DNA of 64,000 nt, taken from contig JBCBBJ010000005.1 in NCBI GenBank assembly GCA_038531745.1, positions 124,001 through 188,000 of the forward strand, read 5' to 3'. The DNA is from CALLPQ01 sp038531745 (GTDB lineage: Bacteria > Pseudomonadota > Alphaproteobacteria > Caulobacterales > Parvularculaceae). Below the pieces are notes generated by a model. That model had not been told where the DNA came from. It saw only the letters and a list, made by a program, of their open reading frames with translations, and ran no database searches. Positions within the stretch are counted from its first letter, which is position 1. Each line of letters starts with the position of its first letter. Position numbers and translations under genes: made by a program. Below are positions 17,356-26,071 of this stretch, in pieces.

Positions 17356-20300
17356 ATGTTGGGCAAAATCGCGGGCTTTGAGACCCGCTACCAGATCGCA
17401 TCACCTGGCTTTATCATCATTTTCTTGTTGTTCTTTTTGTTCAGCTTTGCGGCGGTTTCGCTCGATGAGGTACAAATTGGCAGCGGCGGTAATGTGAACG
17501 CAAACGCGCCCTTTGCCATTACCTTCGCGACCATGATCCTGTCTTTGTTTGCGATTATTATCCCCACGGTTTTCTTATCAAACAGCGTCCTGCGCGATAG
17601 CGCCAGCAAGATGGACGGCATCCTCTATTCTACGCCGGTGAAAAAAGGCGACTATATGCTGGGCCGCTTCACCGGCGCGTTTACGGTGGTGATGCTCGCC
17701 TTCGCCAGCATACCCCTTGGCCTGATGGTGGGCAGCATGATGCCGTGGCTTGATCCTGAAACCTTGGGGCCGTTTCGGCCGGGTGATTATCTCTATGCGC
17801 TCTTGGTGATTGGCCTGCCCAATATGCTTTTTGTTGGGATGCTGATGTTTGTGATCGCCAATCTGAGCCGCTCCACTTTGGCGACCTATATTGGGCTTGT
17901 TGGCTTTTTCGTTTTTTACCTCGTCTCTCAAAGTCTTTTGGACAAACCAGAATTTCGGTCCTTGGCAGCGCTTAGCGATCCCCTGGGCGGTGCAGCCTGG
18001 GGCGAGGCAACCCGCAACTGGACAGCCTTTGAGCGCAATACCCGGCTTGTGCCGCTGGAGGGATTGTTCCTCCTGAACCGGATGATCTGGTTTGGTCTCG
18101 GCGTCCTCCTCTTGGTGGTGAATTTTCTCACCTTCTCTTTTCGCAAAACCGGTAAGCGCGCCGGGAAAGTCAAAGATAGCCGAACCACACGGCCCCAACG
18201 CTTTTTGCCGACTCGTGTTGTTCTCCCCACCGTCACGCGTAACTTTGCCAGCAGCCGAACAGCCCGGCAGCAATTTCTGGCGCGGACGCGTTTTGAGGTG
18301 CGGGCGATCTTTTTTTCAATCACCTTCTGGGTTTTGATCGCGCTGGGTCTAAGCCTCGCTCTCATTAATATTCTGAATACGGAACAGATTTTCGGTACGC
18401 CTGTCCTACCGGTGACCCAAAATATGATCAGCGCCATCATCAGCGGCTTTGGTTTTGTACCTTTTGTGGTGGTGATCTTTTACGCCGCCGACCTTGTGTG
18501 GCGGGACCATGGTGCAAAAATGCAAGAGATTGTGGAATCTGCGCCAACGCCGGGCTGGGCCTTTATCTTTCCAAAAGTCCTCGCCATTGCGCTCGTTGTT
18601 GTTGTGTTGTTCGTCTTTTCGGCCCTGTTGGGCGCGGGTTATCAGATGGTCGCCAGCTCAACGCAAATTGAATGGGGCCAATATCTTGTTCGGCTACTTT
18701 ATATAACCGGCTGGCCCCTCGTTCTGACAGCAATTTTGGCGGTGTTCTTTCAGGTTCTGTTTAACAATCGCTATCTGGGCCTGCTGGCGATGCTGGTTTT
18801 TTATATCGGTATCTTGACGCTGGGTAATCTCGGGTTCGAGCACAACCTCTATCAATATGCGCAGACCCCGGGCGGCGGCTATTCCGACATGAATGGTTAT
18901 GGCCACTTCCTCGGTATCAGGACGATCTTTAATGTCTATTGGACATTTGTGGCGATTATTCTTCTCGTGTTGTCCTACGGGCTCTGGTCCCGCGGCACCT
19001 TAACGGGCCTTGGCAAGCGGCTTGGCGGTCTTGGCGCCAGTCTTGGTGCGGGCTCGTTTGCCCTGATGGGGGTAAGCGCCGTGGGCGCCATCGTTACCGG
19101 GGGTTATATTTTCTACAACACCAACATCATCAATGAATACCAAACCTCCAAGGATGAGGAGAAGCACGCGGTAGAGTATGAGACCCTCTACGTGGCGCTT
19201 GATGAAGTGCCGCAGCCGAAGATCACAGCCGTTTCCACCAATGTTGATATCTATCCCAAGACGCGCCGCGTTGATGTGACCGGTTCTTACGTTCTGGAAA
19301 ACAAGACCGACGCGCCCATATCCCGCGTCCATGTGGAATATGATTCCGGTCTTGAGGTTGTGTCGCAATCACTGGCCGGCGGCTCAATCACCCAGCGTGA
19401 TGATCTGCATAAGGTTTATTTCTACGATCTGGCAACGGCCATGGCGCCCGGCGAACGCCGTACCCTGAACTTTACAACCCGGCTTGCTTATGAGGGGTTC
19501 CGCAATAGCGGCAATGGGGTCACCGTTGTGGAGAACGGCACCTTTATCAACAATCTCGACATTATGCCGGCGATTGGTTTCCAGCGCGGTCGTCTTCTCA
19601 CAGACCGGAATACACGGCGGAAATATGATCTTGATGAAATCGACCGGATGCCCAAGCTGGAGGATACGCGCTACCATACCCAAAGCTATCTGCGCGGCGA
19701 TTCTGACTTTGTTACGTTTGAGGCAACGCTCAGCACAGATGAGGATCAGACAGCCATTGCACCCGGCTATCTGGAACGCGAATGGCGCGACAATGGCCGA
19801 CGGTATTTTTCCTATAAGATGGATGTGCCGATCCTGAATTTCTTCTCTTTCCAATCGGCGCGCTATGCGGTGCGGGAAGATAAATGGAACGATGTGGCGA
19901 TCCAGATATTTTACCACGCGCCCCACGACTTCAATGTTGACCGAATGATCGACGCGACGAAAAAGTCTTTCGATTATTTCACGGAAAATTTTAGCCCATT
20001 CCAATATCGCCAGATGCGGATTTTGGAATTTCCCTATCGCACTTTCGCCCAGTCGTTTCCCAACACGGTGCCGTTTTCCGAACGGATTGGGTTTATCGCC
20101 GATAACTCCGATCCCGATAAAGTTGATTCAACGTTTTATGTGACCGCCCACGAGGTTGCGCACCAATGGTGGGCCCATCAGGTGATGGGTGCGAATGTGC
20201 AAGGCGGTGCAATGCTGGTTGAAACATTTGCTCAGTATTCGGCCTTTATGGCCGTGGAAAAAGAGTTTGGCGCCGAGCATGTGCGTGACTTCCTCACCAT

Positions 20301-20934
20301 GGAGCTGGATCGGTATCTCTCCGCACGCGGCACCGAGCGTATCGAGGAGTTACCGCTCTACCGGGTGGAAAATCAGGGCTATATTCACTATCGCAAGGGT
20401 TCTCTCGTGATGTATGCCCTGAAGGACTATGTGGGTGAAGCGGTGGTGAACCGCGCTCTCCAGCGGTTGATTGCCTTGCGGGGGTTCAAGTCTGATCCCT
20501 ATGCCACCTCCGCTGATTTTCTCACGATTTTGCGGGAGGAGGCGGGCCCTGCCCACGATGGTCTGATCACCGATCTATTTGAAAAAATTACGCTTTATGA
20601 CCTCAAAGCCGAAACCGTTGACGTGACCGAACGCGCCGATAAACGCTTTGACGTGACGCTCACCTATGACGCGAAAAAATTCTATGCCGACGGTGTGGGT
20701 GAAGAGACCGCCGCGCCGATTACTATTCCCATCGATATTGGTGTTTTCTTAAAAAGCCCTGCCGATAGTGATTTTGAGGCAAGTGATGTCCTTTATCTGG
20801 AAAAACACACGCTATCAGCGGATGAACAGGCGATCACCATCACGGTTGATCAGCGGCCAACCCATATGGGCATTGATCCCTATGTGAAATTGATTGATCG
20901 CGATGCGGACAATAATATTGCGAGGATCAATTGA
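17356..20934 (+). CDS. ABC-2 permease fused to M1-family aminopeptidase
   Basis: 1192 residues. The first ~600 hold two ABC-2 style membrane blocks (helices starting PGFIIIFLLFFLF, then a second half from ~310). From about 620 on there is a soluble domain: a beta-rich region and an M1 zinc peptidase with HEVAHQWW at 932-939 (ligands His932, His936, catalytic Glu933). The next zinc Glu is at 956 (MLVETFAQYSA), one residue further than in classical M1 enzymes, as is usual for this fused group. The peptidase likely faces the periplasm. The upstream ATPase would power it. Substrate unknown. Confidence 0.9.
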   Translation: MLGKIAGFETRYQIASPGFIIIFLLFFLFSFAAVSLDEVQIGSGGNVNANAPFAITFATMILSLFAIIIPTVFLSNSVLRDSASKMDGILYSTPVKKGDYMLGRFTGAFTVVMLAFASIPLGLMVGSMMPWLDPETLGPFRPGDYLYALLVIGLPNMLFVGMLMFVIANLSRSTLATYIGLVGFFVFYLVSQSLLDKPEFRSLAALSDPLGGAAWGEATRNWTAFERNTRLVPLEGLFLLNRMIWFGLGVLLLVVNFLTFSFRKTGKRAGKVKDSRTTRPQRFLPTRVVLPTVTRNFASSRTARQQFLARTRFEVRAIFFSITFWVLIALGLSLALINILNTEQIFGTPVLPVTQNMISAIISGFGFVPFVVVIFYAADLVWRDHGAKMQEIVESAPTPGWAFIFPKVLAIALVVVVLFVFSALLGAGYQMVASSTQIEWGQYLVRLLYITGWPLVLTAILAVFFQVLFNNRYLGLLAMLVFYIGILTLGNLGFEHNLYQYAQTPGGGYSDMNGYGHFLGIRTIFNVYWTFVAIILLVLSYGLWSRGTLTGLGKRLGGLGASLGAGSFALMGVSAVGAIVTGGYIFYNTNIINEYQTSKDEEKHAVEYETLYVALDEVPQPKITAVSTNVDIYPKTRRVDVTGSYVLENKTDAPISRVHVEYDSGLEVVSQSLAGGSITQRDDLHKVYFYDLATAMAPGERRTLNFTTRLAYEGFRNSGNGVTVVENGTFINNLDIMPAIGFQRGRLLTDRNTRRKYDLDEIDRMPKLEDTRYHTQSYLRGDSDFVTFEATLSTDEDQTAIAPGYLEREWRDNGRRYFSYKMDVPILNFFSFQSARYAVREDKWNDVAIQIFYHAPHDFNVDRMIDATKKSFDYFTENFSPFQYRQMRILEFPYRTFAQSFPNTVPFSERIGFIADNSDPDKVDSTFYVTAHEVAHQWWAHQVMGANVQGGAMLVETFAQYSAFMAVEKEFGAEHVRDFLTMELDRYLSARGTERIEELPLYRVENQGYIHYRKGSLVMYALKDYVGEAVVNRALQRLIALRGFKSDPYATSADFLTILREEAGPAHDGLITDLFEKITLYDLKAETVDVTERADKRFDVTLTYDAKKFYADGVGEETAAPITIPIDIGVFLKSPADSDFEASDVLYLEKHTLSADEQAITITVDQRPTHMGIDPYVKLIDRDADNNIARIN

Positions 20935-20984
20935 TCATCATGTGATGATTGTGCCGAGTAGGACCAGTTAAGGGCATGGCGCAT

Positions 20985-21157
20985 AAAGCACTTTCGATTC
21001 ACATCAAATCGAAAACCCGCTTGCTTCAAGCTGTCCTTCGCGACGCTCTTTGGGCTCCTCAGGATAAGGTTTCCGGTGAAAACAACAGGCTCTTCATTTT
21101 GAGGCGCGCGCGTCAGCGGTCGTCTCGAAGGATGATTGTCAGCTGCGATTGAAACGA
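20985..21157. repeat. Palindromic dispersed repeat, copy 1
   Basis: 173 bases between two convergent genes. It aligns over its whole length with the reverse complement of 46109-46266, including both ends (AAAGCACTT at one, TTGAAACGA at the other) and an identical 26-base core at 21109-21134. Inside are two inverted hairpin units built on the pattern TCCTTCG...CTCCTCAGGAT and its complement. Copy 1 has about 16 extra bases around 21020-21032. It resembles alphaproteobacterial REP-like or MITE-like elements. Confidence 0.75.
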
Positions 21158-21177
21158 ACATGACCTTGCGTTTTTTC

Positions 21178-22194
21178 TCAAAAAATGAAATCATCCGCAG
21201 ACAAATCGCTTTGGCTGACATTATCGAGAAAAATGCGGTCTTCATTAACGACGATCGCCAGTTGCATAAAGACGCCGCCGCCGGGATCGATGGTACTGAA
21301 AACCTGTAAGTGATTGGCGATCAGGTCGGCAAAATCGGTAATCTCGCTCACCTGTGACAGGTCGATCAGATCAGCCTGCGACCCGCTGGTTGCCAGGTCC
21401 GTAATTGTGTTGCGCCCAAAATCATTGGCAAAGATAAAGACATCCTGTCCCGCACCGCCGCGAAGTTGATCGTCACCGGTTCCACCGATTAGGGTATCGT
21501 TGCCTTCGTCACCGTTTAGCGTGTCGTCTCCGATGAGGCCCATAAGCCGGTCATTGCCCATTTCACCCCGCAATAGGTCGCCATCGCCGCCGCCCGTCAA
21601 TTGGTCATCGCCGGTGCCCCCAAACAGCGTATCCGCCCCCGATCCGCCGCCCAAAACATCATTATCGTCGCCGCCGCTCAGGAGATCGTTGCCGCTAAAG
21701 CCAAATATTGTGTCACGGCCGAGCCCGCCCTGAGCTGTGTCGTCCCCGGCCAAAGCAACCAGCCGGTCATTCCCGTCTCCGCCGTCGAGCAGGTCGCCGA
21801 GATTACCGCCGGTCAACCGATCATTACCCGCCCGGCCAAATAACGTATCGGCGCCCGTGCCGCCACGCAGATCATCATTGCCGGACCCGCCGTCGAGAAA
21901 ATCACGCCCGCTGGCGCCGACGATGGAATCGTTTCCCGCAGCGCCGATCAGGCTGTCGTCACCGGCCTGACCGTTCAGCGTGTCATTGCCCGCGCCGCCT
22001 AGAACCGTATCGGCAGAGTTACCCGCGGTTAGAAGATCATTGCCGTCTCCACCGTCGAGGCTGTCTGCGCCCGCGCCCCCGTTCAGGGTATCGTCACCTC
22101 CATTCCCAATTAGTGTATCGCGCCCGGCGAGGCCCAGAAAAAAATCGGCAATTTCCATGCCCATGAAAAAGTCATTTCCGTTTGTACCCGGCAT
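21178..22194 (-). CDS. RTX-type calcium-binding repeat protein
   Basis: 338 residues. The protein starts directly with PGTNGNDFFMG and has about 25 GGxGxDxLx nonapeptides to ~250. These form a calcium-stabilised beta roll. The C-terminal ~85 residues (DVFIFANDFGRNTITDL, then DLIDLSQV, and the final DDFIF) are the standard capping module that contains the type I secretion signal. No catalytic domain is present. It shares this C-terminal architecture with the chimeric gene at 6.2-7.2 kb but lacks that gene's helix-turn-helix. It probably acts outside the cell as an adhesin or surface protein. Confidence 0.85.
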   Translation of the reverse strand: MPGTNGNDFFMGMEIADFFLGLAGRDTLIGNGGDDTLNGGAGADSLDGGDGNDLLTAGNSADTVLGGAGNDTLNGQAGDDSLIGAAGNDSIVGASGRDFLDGGSGNDDLRGGTGADTLFGRAGNDRLTGGNLGDLLDGGDGNDRLVALAGDDTAQGGLGRDTIFGFSGNDLLSGGDDNDVLGGGSGADTLFGGTGDDQLTGGGDGDLLRGEMGNDRLMGLIGDDTLNGDEGNDTLIGGTGDDQLRGGAGQDVFIFANDFGRNTITDLATSGSQADLIDLSQVSEITDFADLIANHLQVFSTIDPGGGVFMQLAIVVNEDRIFLDNVSQSDLSADDFIF

Positions 22195-22318
22195 AATTCA
22201 CGTCCCGTTAAAATTGACAGCTAGATGCCGACGGTATGGCCGCCCTTCAAGGTGGTCAATGCACAAAGCTGCGTGTGTAACGGCGCCAGGTATGTCCGGG
22301 CCATTATCAACCCGTTAG

Positions 22319-22765
22319 CTATACCCACAGCCAGATCAGGTTGACCAGGGCGAGGACAAATAAAAAGGCTTGCGCCAACCCGTTACGCTGGCGTCTTGCC
22401 CGCGCCGCGTGGGTCGGCCGGTCGAGAATAGAACTGATTTTGTGCCGGGCATCTTTTCCCTCAAGGGCAAAAAACTCGCGATTGTGCCGTACACGGTATT
22501 TCGCCAGCGCCCGGTGGATACGCCGCTCGTCAACCGCCACATTGGCGCTGCGCCATTTTCCCATCAGGCGAAAAGGCTCGGGTGTGGCGGTTCCGTCAAG
22601 TTGCGCCATTCGGGTCTCCACCGGCCCGGTGGTAAAGCCAATTTTGACGAGCCCCGGCAAAGATGGGTTAACCAGGCAATAGATCCACCCCCGCGCCCGG
22701 CGTGCGGCAAAAAAGCTACTGCGCCCCCCATCCCGGTGTGACCGGGCTTTGGCCATAAGAACCAT
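22319..22765 (-). CDS. T5orf172 (GIY-YIG-like) protein with C-terminal membrane helix
   Basis: 148 residues (start at 22765; a second ATG at 22756 is possible). WIYCLVNPSLPGLVKIGFT then RMAQLDGTATPEPF matches the T5orf172/MUG113 domain, a GIY-YIG-related nuclease fold. Later DERRIHRALAKYRV and NREFFAL fit the same domain. The tail FLFVLALVNLIWLWV is one membrane helix, which is odd for a nuclease and would tether it to the membrane. It diverges from the PD-(D/E)XK-like gene. Function unknown; nuclease activity is inferred from fold only. Confidence 0.7.
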   Translation of the reverse strand: MVLMAKARSHRDGGRSSFFAARRARGWIYCLVNPSLPGLVKIGFTTGPVETRMAQLDGTATPEPFRLMGKWRSANVAVDERRIHRALAKYRVRHNREFFALEGKDARHKISSILDRPTHAARARRQRNGLAQAFLFVLALVNLIWLWV

Positions 22766-22885
22766 CGAATCACCACATCATTGTCTTCACAGGGCTAGCA
22801 AACAAAGGTTAACGCCTGCGTCGCCGTTATTTTTGTTGCTATTTTGTTCTATCGCCATTACGCTTTCGAGGAAAGGGTTCTTACC

Positions 22886-24532
22886 ATGTTTGAAACGACC
22901 CGGGTCGACATAACCGCCGATTCTGGCGCCGCGGACACCACCGCACCTGAGGATGCGAGCGGCGAGGGGGGCGCTAGTACGGCGCCGTTCCAGGGTCAGA
23001 CAGGCGCTGAAGACGGCGGGGTCAGTCTCAATTTGTTTGTGGAGGATGCGCAAATCGCCGACATCCTGCGCAAAAAAGCGCCGGGGCGTGGACGTGACCA
23101 GTACGCGCTGGCGGCCTTAAAAATTGGCGTCATCGCCTTGCAACAGGCTGGCAGCAATATTGATGCAGCCAATATCCGCCGGGAGGGCGACCGTCTGCTG
23201 GAAAGTCTGGGCACAGCGCTTTCCGGTCACCGCGAAAGTCTGGTTGCCGATGTGGCCCGCGCGCTTGGTGATTATTTTGATCCCAAGTCAGGGGCGTTGA
23301 CCCAGCGGGTTGAAAAGCTGGTGCAGGAGGGCGGGGATATTGAGCGTGTCATCCGCGCGCAGATTGGCGGCGATGGCTCTGTCCTTGCGCAAACTCTGCA
23401 AGCGCAAAACTCACCGCTCCTTGCCCTTCTTGATCCGTTCTCGGAAAAAGGTCTGGCAGCTAATCTTGCGAAATCGGTGGACAGCGCCGTAGCCACCCAA
23501 AAGGAGGCCATTCTGCGGGAGTTCTCGTTGGATAATCCGGCCGGGGCGCTATCGCGCACCTTGCGGGAATTGGCCGAAAAACATCATGCAACCGGCGCGT
23601 CGCTGGAGGAACAGATCAAGGCGGCGGTGGCTGAATTCTCCCTCGATAAAAGCGACAGCGCCTTGTCAAATCTGGTGCGCCGCGTTGAGCAGTCGCAACG
23701 TCAGATTACCGATGAGTTTTCACTGGACAAGGACGGCTCGGCGCTGGCCCGGATGCGCCGCGAATTGACCGCGCAAATTACCGAGCTTTCCAAGGCGCAG
23801 CAGGGTTTTCAGACCGATATGGTTGCCCAATTGCGGGAGATGGCGGCCCGCAAGGCCGAAAGTTTACGCTCCACAACCCATGGGCTCGACTTTGAGGACG
23901 CGCTGGCCGCGCAATTGCGGGCCATGGTTCAGGGGCGCGGTGATCTTGTTACGGCAACGGGTAACGCCACCGGGCGCATCCGCAATTGCAAAAAAGGGGA
24001 TATGGTCATTGAGCTGGGGCCTGACCATGCGGTCGCTGGCGCCCGGATCGTTGTGGAGGCGAAACAGAATAAAGCCCTGGACATGGCGGCGGCCCGTGCC
24101 GAGATTGAGGAGGCGCGCAAAAACCGTGATGCTGGCGTTGGGGTGTTTGTCTATTCGGCGCGGTCAGCGCCCGCCGGGCTTGGGCGGCTCAGCCGCGTGG
24201 GTCAGGATGTGTTTTTGATTTGGGATGCCGATGATGCGGGCAGCGACCTTGTGCTAGATGCTGGCCTGTCCCTTGCCACAGCATTGCTGGTCCAGGGTGC
24301 CGCGCAGCTGGCTGATCAATCGGCGGACTTTGCCACCATCGAAAAAGCGCTTCTGGCGGTTGAAAAACAGGTTGGCTATCTCGATGAGTTCGAAAAATGG
24401 GCCGGGACGATCGACAGTACAACAGCCAAAATGCGCGAGCGTACCCGAAAGATGCGCGATGCCCTTCTGCGTGAAATGGCAGTTCTGAACGAGAGTGTTT
24501 CGGCAGTGAAACAAGCGGTATCACCGGAATAG
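22886..24532 (+). CDS. Repeat/coiled-coil protein with PD-(D/E)XK-like nuclease core
   Basis: 548 residues from the ATG at 22886 (GAGGAAAGGG upstream). Residues 1-50 are acidic and low complexity. Residues 125-300 carry a repeated unit whose clearest copies are REFSLDNPAGALSRTL (211), AEFSLDKSDSALSNLV (249) and DEFSLDKDGSALARM (276), with weaker ones at 129 and 181, interspersed with helices. Residues ~333-450 look like a restriction-endonuclease fold: LDFEDAL (Glu), KKGDMVIEL (Asp372) and IVVEAKQ (Glu391-x-Lys393). The end is helical coiled coil. I do not recognise a named family. The membrane protein gene follows 141 bases later. Confidence 0.7.
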   Translation: MFETTRVDITADSGAADTTAPEDASGEGGASTAPFQGQTGAEDGGVSLNLFVEDAQIADILRKKAPGRGRDQYALAALKIGVIALQQAGSNIDAANIRREGDRLLESLGTALSGHRESLVADVARALGDYFDPKSGALTQRVEKLVQEGGDIERVIRAQIGGDGSVLAQTLQAQNSPLLALLDPFSEKGLAANLAKSVDSAVATQKEAILREFSLDNPAGALSRTLRELAEKHHATGASLEEQIKAAVAEFSLDKSDSALSNLVRRVEQSQRQITDEFSLDKDGSALARMRRELTAQITELSKAQQGFQTDMVAQLREMAARKAESLRSTTHGLDFEDALAAQLRAMVQGRGDLVTATGNATGRIRNCKKGDMVIELGPDHAVAGARIVVEAKQNKALDMAAARAEIEEARKNRDAGVGVFVYSARSAPAGLGRLSRVGQDVFLIWDADDAGSDLVLDAGLSLATALLVQGAAQLADQSADFATIEKALLAVEKQVGYLDEFEKWAGTIDSTTAKMRERTRKMRDALLREMAVLNESVSAVKQAVSPE

Positions 24533-24673
24533 GCGTCGTCTTTGTGACCCTGGACGCCACTGATTTTGCCGCATCTTTTTTTCAAGCGGGCGCTTTGCGT
24601 GTTAAGCTTTACCGGCCCGCAGATGTCATATTCATGACTAACAAGTGTGGGCAGATTGTTTTGGGGACTGAAC

Positions 24674-26071
24674 ATGGTGTGGGCAAAGACACGGCTAGGC
24701 ACGGCAAACGCGAAAGTAGGGCAAGGATCAAACGCCGTTCGGCGCGACGCTTCGGGGGCCGTACCTGACACTTCTCCTGAGATTTCTCCAAATACTTCTG
24801 GTGGCACCGGCGTTGTGCGGGGAGGCGAACAGCCATTGGTTGCGGCCCATTTTGATGGGGCGCAAACCGGGCTTGGTACCGCGCTGGACACAGCCAGCAG
24901 CGCTGCCCGGGATCGGCAGGATAATCTGGCCTTTGAAAAGCGCCAATTGGCAAACGCCATTAGCCGCGATGTGGCCACCCGCGCGCAACTCCTGGGTCAG
25001 GAAGGCCGGATTTTTATTGCGCTCGTTTGGCTCGTCACAGCCGGGCTGCTGGCAATCAAATCGGGACAGGGCCCGGGCGTCGGCCTCAATGCACCGGGTA
25101 GTTTTCTGGCCTGGTTGCCCGCCAGTGATGCTGCACCCTTGGCACAGGTTTTCCTTATGGTTGGCGCTGCGGGGCTGTTTGTGGGGGCTGCGTTGTGGCT
25201 CTATTTCAAAGGGCAGCCCGATGATCGCCGGCCGGTCAAACGCCGCGCCGACCGATTGGGCGCTGACATCGCGGCGCAGGCCCGTGCGCTAGATACCGAT
25301 GTGGCGCAGCTGACCCAAAAAATCCAGCACGGCCAGGGGCTTTCGAACGACCTTCAAGCACTGACCACGGCCCAGCATAAGGTTTTTGAAGTCCAAATGT
25401 TCTTCAAAGAACTGTCCTTTCTGGTGCCTGAAAATCATCGGCAGTCTATGGCTGATCTAAAGCAATATCTGTCGGGCCGCGCGGAGCCCGCGACGCTCTT
25501 CGTCTTTGCTGGCGGTGTGGCGTTGGGGCTTTTGATGGGCTGGCTGGGCTTTGCTGAGCGCGGTGTACAGACCGGGCCGACGCCCGATATTATGCGCTAT
25601 ACGGTCTTCTTTATGCTGCTGGTGGGCGGGGCCAGCATTTACGCGCTCGCTGGTTTGTTGAGTGCGGTGCTGTCCGGCTTTAATCTTCGCGATCAGGACC
25701 GGGCGGTGGAGGCGGCGCTGGACGGTTTGCGCAGTGCCTATCTGGCCAATAATGGTCCGCGTCTCGATGATATTATCCGGCGGGTTGATGACGCGATGAC
25801 GGTAACCCGCTCGCGCGCCGCTGCGTTGGAGAAAACCGCCGCCAAACCCCAAAAGTCGTCATCAACCAACGCTGATCATCACGCCAGTGGTCCCGCTACT
25901 AAACAGCGTAAGGCCGCGCCAACCGAAACCTGGCAGCCAACCCATGAAAAGCCTGTTTTCGTGGAGACAGACTTCGCGGCCAGCCCAAAGGCTTTTTTAC
26001 GGGACGGTGATTCGCCGGCCGGTCGCCCTAAGGCAACGCCGAAGACCTCGCGCCGGCGATTATTCTGGTAA
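24674..26071 (+). CDS. Four-helix membrane protein of unknown function
   Basis: 465 residues from the ATG at 24674 (GGGGAC upstream; a GTG 27 bases earlier is in frame). Residues 1-80 are disordered-looking. Hydrophobic helices lie at ~112-129, 156-178, 272-292 and 308-335. A long cytosolic helical segment (190-260, ADIAAQARALDTDVAQL) sits between the pairs, and a Lys/Ala/Thr-rich tail follows. No catalytic motif is visible and I do not recognise the family. Its position behind the nuclease-like gene in the same direction suggests they act together. Confidence 0.65.
   Translation: MVWAKTRLGTANAKVGQGSNAVRRDASGAVPDTSPEISPNTSGGTGVVRGGEQPLVAAHFDGAQTGLGTALDTASSAARDRQDNLAFEKRQLANAISRDVATRAQLLGQEGRIFIALVWLVTAGLLAIKSGQGPGVGLNAPGSFLAWLPASDAAPLAQVFLMVGAAGLFVGAALWLYFKGQPDDRRPVKRRADRLGADIAAQARALDTDVAQLTQKIQHGQGLSNDLQALTTAQHKVFEVQMFFKELSFLVPENHRQSMADLKQYLSGRAEPATLFVFAGGVALGLLMGWLGFAERGVQTGPTPDIMRYTVFFMLLVGGASIYALAGLLSAVLSGFNLRDQDRAVEAALDGLRSAYLANNGPRLDDIIRRVDDAMTVTRSRAAALEKTAAKPQKSSSTNADHHASGPATKQRKAAPTETWQPTHEKPVFVETDFAASPKAFLRDGDSPAGRPKATPKTSRRRLFW

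Noticed and set aside
21480..22170. Long plus-strand Pro/Ser-rich frames
   Set aside because: They are the antisense of Gly/Asp RTX repeats (GGC/GAC on one strand reads as proline/valine/serine on the other).
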